Below the pieces are notes generated by a model. The model ran no database searches. It saw only the letters and a program-made list of their open reading frames with translations, and was not told the origin of the DNA. DNA of 44,792 bases from Ettlia oleoabundans. Taxonomy: Eukaryota; Chlorophyta; Chlorophyceae; Chlamydomonadales. Positions 39,344-44,792 of the stretch are shown piece by piece. Location: contig JAAMXP010000028.1 of the NCBI GenBank assembly GCA_019693395.1, forward strand, positions 1,242-46,033, read 5' to 3'. Each line of letters begins with the position of its first letter. The first letter of the stretch is position 1. The position numbers and the translations under genes are program-made.

Positions 39344-42300
39344 CTACTCCAGACGCAGGCGTGCGCTGCCCTGTGGCAGAACTGCTTTCTCCAGCAGCCA
39401 CCCTTGCTGCTGCGCCTGCTGCACAAAGTCGGGCCACTGCTGCCGCAGCGCCGCAAGGCTGGCTGCCAACGAGTCAGCCGCCTGCATGCTGCACTTGCCA
39501 CTGTCGCTACTACCGTTGGCTGCTGGTGCATGCTGCTGCTGCTGCTGCTGCTGCTGTGGTAACCCCTGCTGCGTCAACTGCTGCTGCGGCTGCTGTACAA
39601 TCTGCTGCTGATGCTGCTGCTGCTCTACTTGGTGCTGATGGTGCTCCAGCCAGGCAGCCTGCCACATGGCCCGCAAAAGATCCAGCTTCCCAGCACCTTC
39701 CAGCACCAGCACCCAGGAGGTACCGCTGTGCCATGTCAGCAGGTACCGCTCCCCATGGTACAACTGCACAAGCTCCGCCAGCTGTTCGCTCTTGCTGCTG
39801 CTGCCGCTGCTGCTGCCATGGCTGCTGGGAACCGTGCCACTAGTGCTGGCGGTGCTGCTCCCAAGCCCCAATGCCTGATCCAGAGTGCAGCCGTAGACTA
39901 CCCTTGGGCGACACACACTGGGTGGCAGCAGCACTTGCTCTCCAAGGTTGCACTCCTCAATCGAAGGCACCCGCCCCGTGCTCACGTGCCTGCTTGTCAT
40001 CACTGCTGCCCGCTTCTGCAGTTGGATAGTTGGAACGTCAGCAAGGATTAGTAACAACCAGGCAGCAGGATTTGTTGAGGGCTCGCTCCGGCTGCTGATA
40101 GTGGAGGTTCATGGAAGGAAAGCAGAAAGCTTCAGGTAGCCCCGCTCGTCTTCTACCCACTCGTCAATTATGAAGAGGCATGCTGTTGCATGCACAGGCG
40201 CCACGAGCAAATCGAAATGTCTAGCGGAACAGCAGCATGTGCTTGCCTGATTGGGATAAGGGAAGCGCAGAGCGTTGAGAGCAGCATATCTCAGCCCGAC
40301 GTGCAAAGCGTGCACAGCAGCCCACACTGGCACCACGGCATCCGGCGATTCGCTGCCTTTCAGCAGCTGTAGAGCCACCACGCTTGAAGCCAGGCCAAGC
40401 AGCTGCGGGGGGTGGGGTGGGGGCACAGGGAGCTCAGGTGGGCGCAAAGGCTGGGGGAAGGGTCACGTGTTAAAAAGCGACCTGGCAATGGAACGCACCA
40501 GCCAGACAGCCAAGCAGGGAGGTCCGACCGGCTTCCCCTTGCCAGATCAGCCAGGCAGACCAGACCTGCAGGCCATGTATGATGCACTTGAAGCACGGAT
40601 CCCCTCCCACTTGCTGTGTGATCGTTAAAACACTCAAACAACCCCACCTGCGCAGCAACCTCCCACACCTCCTCCTTGGCAGCCACATCCCCCACGTTGT
40701 TGGTGGCTGCAACGGATATTGCAAGGAGCAGGCAGGGAATGGCATCACATGGTGTGCAGAGCCCTTGAGCGGCTTTGGGTTGGCACTCGGGCGCATCCAC
40801 AGGATGTCCCTACCCACCGGCTGCCAACAATGTGCAATGAATGGCATTCCACGTTTGCTCTGGTCAACAGATTAGAGTGTAAAGACTAGAGTGTCGTAGC
40901 CGCCATGTTTGTCAGCAGAGCGAGTTGAGTAACCCCGCAAAGCAGGCACAGCAGGCGGATGGGCCTGGCAATGGGAAGCCTAGCTAGTCGGCACAGACTT
41001 GCTGTGTGGGGATTGATTAGTGCACCAGCGCAGGACTTGCCTGAGAAGTGTGTCTGTATTATGCGGAAGCAGGGTGTGCCCATGCCCTTGGCCATAGACT
41101 TGCAAAGCGTCCCCGCCCCCGCCAGGGCCACAAAGTAAGCTGCATGCACAATGCGCGGGCATAACCATACAGTTACGATATGCAGCTGCGTATGAGACAG
41201 ACGAGCGTCCGCATGCGCAGGCATACGTGCGGTACGATGCAGTGACAGGAAATACACAGTTGGATGCATACTGTATTGCCTGTGCCTTACAGGCCAACAA
41301 AGCGATAGCTGGGCACCACCGTCCCCGCACCTCTACTGGCAGAAAGAGAGCAACTGAGCCAAGAAGCAAGACAACACCGACAAAACCCGATAGGGACAAC
41401 AAGCACCTGGGTAGATCTGGGTGGCTATCTCAAGGGCCAGCCCCACGGTGCTGACCCCTTCGGCAACCATGCGCCATCGCTTGGGGTCCTCGTCAAACAC
41501 TGCGACACAGCATGAAGCAAGGCGCGGACCAAGGTGGGACAGCCGACGGCGGTGACACTGGGAGCAAGTCTTCCGGGCTGTGCTCGAAAATTCACCTATG
41601 AAAATCTACAATCAAAAAAATGGAAACAAATTTGGTCAATACAACACACTTACCAAAAGTTAACTATCGAGTATGATGGGAACTAAGAAACGAAAAAAAA
41701 CGCACCTGACGACAGCCGACCGCCCACGATGAGCCTCCCAGCTGCTCCCAAGCCGTCTTTTAGGATCCATTTAATTGCGGCACTGCTTGCCACCACAGTT
41801 CCAGGCCCCGCAACCACACCCAGCGCCTGTCAAACATAGGGTGGTAGGCCAGGAGGGCCATGCCATGGGCGGCCAGGCAGCTATTGGAGGCAGGCAGCAC
41901 ACCGCCGACAAGCAGTGGCATATAACCATACCGACCAAGGTGGCCCGGCCCCTACTTGATATCTTGCTATCTGCTATATGGAAAGCCCAGATCGTTGATA
42001 TGAAGCAGTGCACTTCTTCGGGAGGAGTTGGTGCCAGCAGGGCAGTGGAGCACCAGGCTGAGAAGGCAGGGAGAGAAACCTACCAATTAAATCATTAAAT
42101 GGACATTTACTGCCAGCCTGGGTTGCTGCTGTAGCCATGCCTAGCACCTGAATCATGCTGCTGGTGGCCAGGGAATGCGACATCCAGCCCGTGATGTGTG
42201 CTGGGACCGTAGCAAGCTGGTAGTTGAGGTAGTCGGAAGTCACGCTGGAGGGCCAGCCTGTAGGGCACAAAGGCAACAGGTTTGACTAAAGCCTGCCCAT

Positions 42301-42828
42301 ACACAGACCATGCTCGCATTGCAGCTATGGACAAACATGTGCATGTACTCAAAGATGGCGATCTATCATTGGCGAGGGCGGTTTGTTAGTAATCAAACTA
42401 TCCAATATGCCCTGAATATCTTAAACTACCGGCGTAAACAGCACCGAGGTGGCAGCAGGGCAGGCAGCTGCCCCATGCGGTTTCTTCTCACCAGAGGGGA
42501 GGAAGAAGGCACGAACTGCAGCCAGGGGCCCGTTGCTTCCTGCTTGACTGCTGCTTGGACTTCCACTGTTGCCGTTGTCGATGGCTGCATCCTGTTCAAG
42601 CGATACTGCTGCGGCGTTGGCCCCACCGCCCAGGGGTACCACCGCGCGGCGGTCGCCCAGCAGCCCTGTCTCTACCACAAGCCTGGGAGGCGCAGTCGGC
42701 TGATCCGCATCGCGCAAGCCGCTGCTTGTAGCACTGGGAGGCCTGGGGTGCTGGCCGCGCAGCAAACTGGGTGCCCGCCCAGTGCTTCGCGGCACCTTGC
42801 CTATGCAGCGACTCTGCAGAGATGCCAT
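39344..42828 (-). CDS. RUS family (DUF647, root UVB sensitive-like) protein
   Basis: Plant RUS proteins are plastid or membrane proteins tied to UV-B sensing, vitamin B6 homeostasis and auxin transport; the biochemical role is not settled. Eight exons: 42828-42492, 42257-42148, 41826-41706, 41499-41407, 41139-41041, 40706-40648, 40402-40247 and 40015-39344, giving 548 residues. After a presequence of about 70 residues the DUF647 blocks appear in order: FLPSGWPSSVTSDYLNYQL, SSAAIKWILKDGLGAAGR, VFDEDPKRWRMVAEGVSTVG, CKSMAKGMGTPCFRIIQTHF, ATNNVGDVAAKEEVWEVAAQ and VWAAVHALHVGLRYAALNAL. The C-terminal exon (223 residues) holds a Gln/His-rich stretch encoded by CAG repeats. Two introns use GC donors, after 41041 (CAG|GCAAGT) and after 40247 (CAG|GCAAGC). 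It is divergent from the FAD gene. Confidence 0.94.
39530..39640 (-). repeat. CAG/polyglutamine repeat tract in RUS C-terminus
   Basis: On the coding strand CAG codons dominate this stretch, including a run of eight Gln followed by HAP and longer Gln/His blocks. It lies in the variable C-terminal region, outside DUF647. Confidence 0.9.
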
Positions 42829-43087
42829 GCAAGTTGGATCTAAAGTTAGCCTATAGATCGCCAGCATGCGACGCGAGGTTCGTGGCGGCAAATGCAAGGC
42901 TCAGCACGCAGCAGGCAGGTTTTTCCGGGCATGAAATGAAGCGCATCCCCGGCTTAGAACACTCTCCGGGAAGTGGAAAGCCTCAAAAGGCAGTGTTTTG
43001 TGGTTGGAGTGCAAGCCCTAAGCTCCCGTCCCTCTTTTCTTCTCAGGCACAAGCGCATTTTCGGCCGTGAAACTCAAATTGAGCACG
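42829..43087. promoter_or_regulatory. Compact divergent promoter region, RUS / FAD gene
   Basis: Only 259 bp separate the two divergent start codons. I see no TATA box at a convincing position. Confidence 0.45.
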
Positions 43088-44792
43088 ATGGAAGGACGGC
43101 GTGTTGCTGTGGTGGGCAGCGGCATCAGCGGGCTGTCTGCCGCGTTTCTGCTACACAGGTATGTAACCCGCAAGCTGTAGGTAACCCTCAGCTCAACGCA
43201 AGCAGCAGCAAGGCCATATAAATTGGCCGCAATGAACTTGTGCACACAAATTCAACCATGCATGTGGTTCTCCTCGGATCGCAGCACTTGCTTATGGGCT
43301 CTTGCCCTCCCGCCGCCGCCGCCGCCTTGTCACGTGGACAGCCTGCTACTCCCATGACCCCTGCTGTGCAGGAGCGGCGCTCGTGTAACTCTTTATGAAA
43401 GTGAGCAGAGCTGTGGAGGGCACACGTTGACCGACACCTCCAGTGGATACCCAGTTGACCTGGGCTTCCAGGTACGCTTGGGCTGCCCAGGTGGCATGCC
43501 TTGCACGCTGCCGTTTTCAGGCACAGCACGGCGCTCACTTGTGCCCCTTTCCGTCGCGTCGGCCATGTTGTAACACAGTGCATACAGCAAACACACTGCT
43601 GAATCGTGAGCCCTGCAAGCTGCCAGCATCTGTGCCTCCACTGAGGCTGCGAGTAGTCGCCCCACGCTTCTTATGCTGCCTTCAGTCAGATTGCTTGCCT
43701 CCCGGGGCTGCTCCCTCCCTCGGGCGGGACAGCACGGCCTAATGCTGCCTTGTACACGACCCCTGCGTATCCCACAGGTCTACAACCTCACCACCTACCC
43801 ACACCTGGTGGGACTGTTTGAGGAGCTTGGTGTGGAGACACAGCCTAGCGAAATGTCGTTTGCCCTTTCAGGCAAGCAAGCTGCAAGCATTATTGGCAGC
43901 GGTGCTGCAGCGTGACGGAGTACGCTGTCAAGTTTGATGCTGGTAGCCAGCTTCAGCGGACAAGCAAGCAACAGCTGCAGGAAAGAAACTTCAGCAGGGC
44001 AGGCTGCCTATGTAGTGCATGGCTCACAACAGGCAGCGCAGCTCAGCTGGTGGCATGCAGCTTAGCTCCGCCGCTTGCAGTTGCCACGTCCTAACCGCCA
44101 CTTTGGCTTATGAAGGCTTCGCCTCCCCTTGGGCAGGCTCCAGCATCCAGGCTTGCCCATCTGAATCGCCCATGTGGTTTGCCTACTGTGCAGTGGATGG
44201 CGGCAAGCTGGAATGGGGCAGCCACAGCCTGGACACTATATTTGCGCAGCGTTCCAACCTGGCCTCCCCTGCTTTCTGGGGGATGATCCGGGATGTGATG
44301 CGGTTTGGGCGGCAGGCACCAGAGGTGCTGCGACCTGAAAATCAGGCTCAGGTGGGCTTAGGGGTGTGTCAGCTGATGCATGTTTGTGGGTTGGGTAGGA
44401 CACAACATGCAGGGAGGGATGGCGGAGGAAGGGCCTTTGAATCGCCTACACCACACTGCGACACTCACCACTGGAAAGATTAGGTGCAACATCAAACGGC
44501 CTGTAAAAGCATGCTTGTCTCGATTATTAAGGCGAAAATCTGGGCAACATGCTGCAGTTTGCGGGCATGACGCTTGGGCAGTACCTTTCCCTGAGGCGGT
44601 ACGGTGCTGCCTTCCGAGACTACTATGTAGTGCCCATGTGTGCGGCAGTTTGGAGCGTGCCCAATGCCCAGGTGGGGTGGCTGGCTGGCAGTGTGTGTGT
44701 CACATGTCGAGGCACTCATGCAGCCTTCGTATCCAGGACCCCACAGCGAGATATGATTCATGGGTGTGTGGTGTGTGCGTGTGGGGTGGGGG
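43088..44792 (+). CDS. FAD amine-oxidase-like protein, cyclopropane synthase N-half type (partial)
   Basis: FAD/NAD(P)-binding flavin amine oxidase-like protein of the type fused to the N-terminus of plant cyclopropane fatty acid synthases, and also found alone. Visible exons are 43088-43158, 43372-43471, 43778-43871, 44194-44351 and 44558-44671; the gene continues past the right edge. The N-terminus holds the dinucleotide motif RRVAVVGSGISGLSAAFLL (GxGxxG, residues 10 to 15), then VTLYESEQSCGGHT (the FAD-ribose Glu and GGH), PVDLGFQVYN, YPHLVGLFEELGV, SEMSFALS, LEWGS, FWGMIRDVMRF and YYVVPMCAAVWS. Exon 3 ends at a GC donor (CAG|GCAAGC); a GT alternative at 43902 would insert ten residues into a conserved segment. 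Whether a methyltransferase half follows cannot be seen. The exon 5 start (after ctgcag) is likely but not certain. Confidence 0.85.

Overview
The window looks like nuclear DNA from a green alga (Chlorophyta). It is GC-rich and densely intron-bearing, with roughly 95 inferred introns in 13 genes. Most acceptors read ctgcag and exons are short. The products are plastid, mitochondrial and endomembrane proteins of plant type, and several genes are followed by the green-algal polyadenylation signal TGTAA. I cannot decide between trebouxiophyte and chlorophycean. All models were assembled by hand: each junction was checked for splice sites and phase, and every complete model is an uninterrupted frame from ATG to stop. 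No searches were run; names rest on recognised family motifs.

Layout from the left: an organellar release factor 2 gene (prfB, minus, 3' end off the window); N-carbamoylputrescine amidase (minus) and agmatine deiminase (plus), head to head, the last two steps of the plant/bacterial agmatine route to putrescine; a B12D/NDUFA4-type complex I subunit (plus); an unrecognised 148-residue membrane protein (minus); the thylakoid-lumen cyclophilin CYP38/TLP40 (plus); a PiT-family phosphate symporter (minus) head to head with an NHX-type Na+/H+ antiporter (plus); a RIQ-like (DUF1118) thylakoid membrane protein (minus); a large helical-repeat protein that best fits the AP-5 beta subunit (plus); a pyrimidine-rich 1.6 kb spacer; an atypical SDR of the plastid At1g32220 type (minus); a RUS/DUF647 protein with a glutamine-rich tail (minus); and the 5' part of a FAD amine-oxidase-like gene related to the N-terminal half of plant cyclopropane fatty acid synthases (plus, cut by the right edge).

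Most genes alternate between divergent pairs sharing 260 to 740 bp and convergent pairs. Two divergent pairs make functional sense: the two agmatine-pathway enzymes, and two ion carriers that can both handle Na+. Five introns fit a GC-AG rule better than GT-AG, three of the donors closely matching the GC-AG consensus. I saw no rRNA, tRNA, CRISPR array, transposon or viral gene. No clearly new system is evident; the most notable points are the agmatine-pathway pair, the GC-AG introns, the AP-5 subunit and the unassigned small membrane protein.
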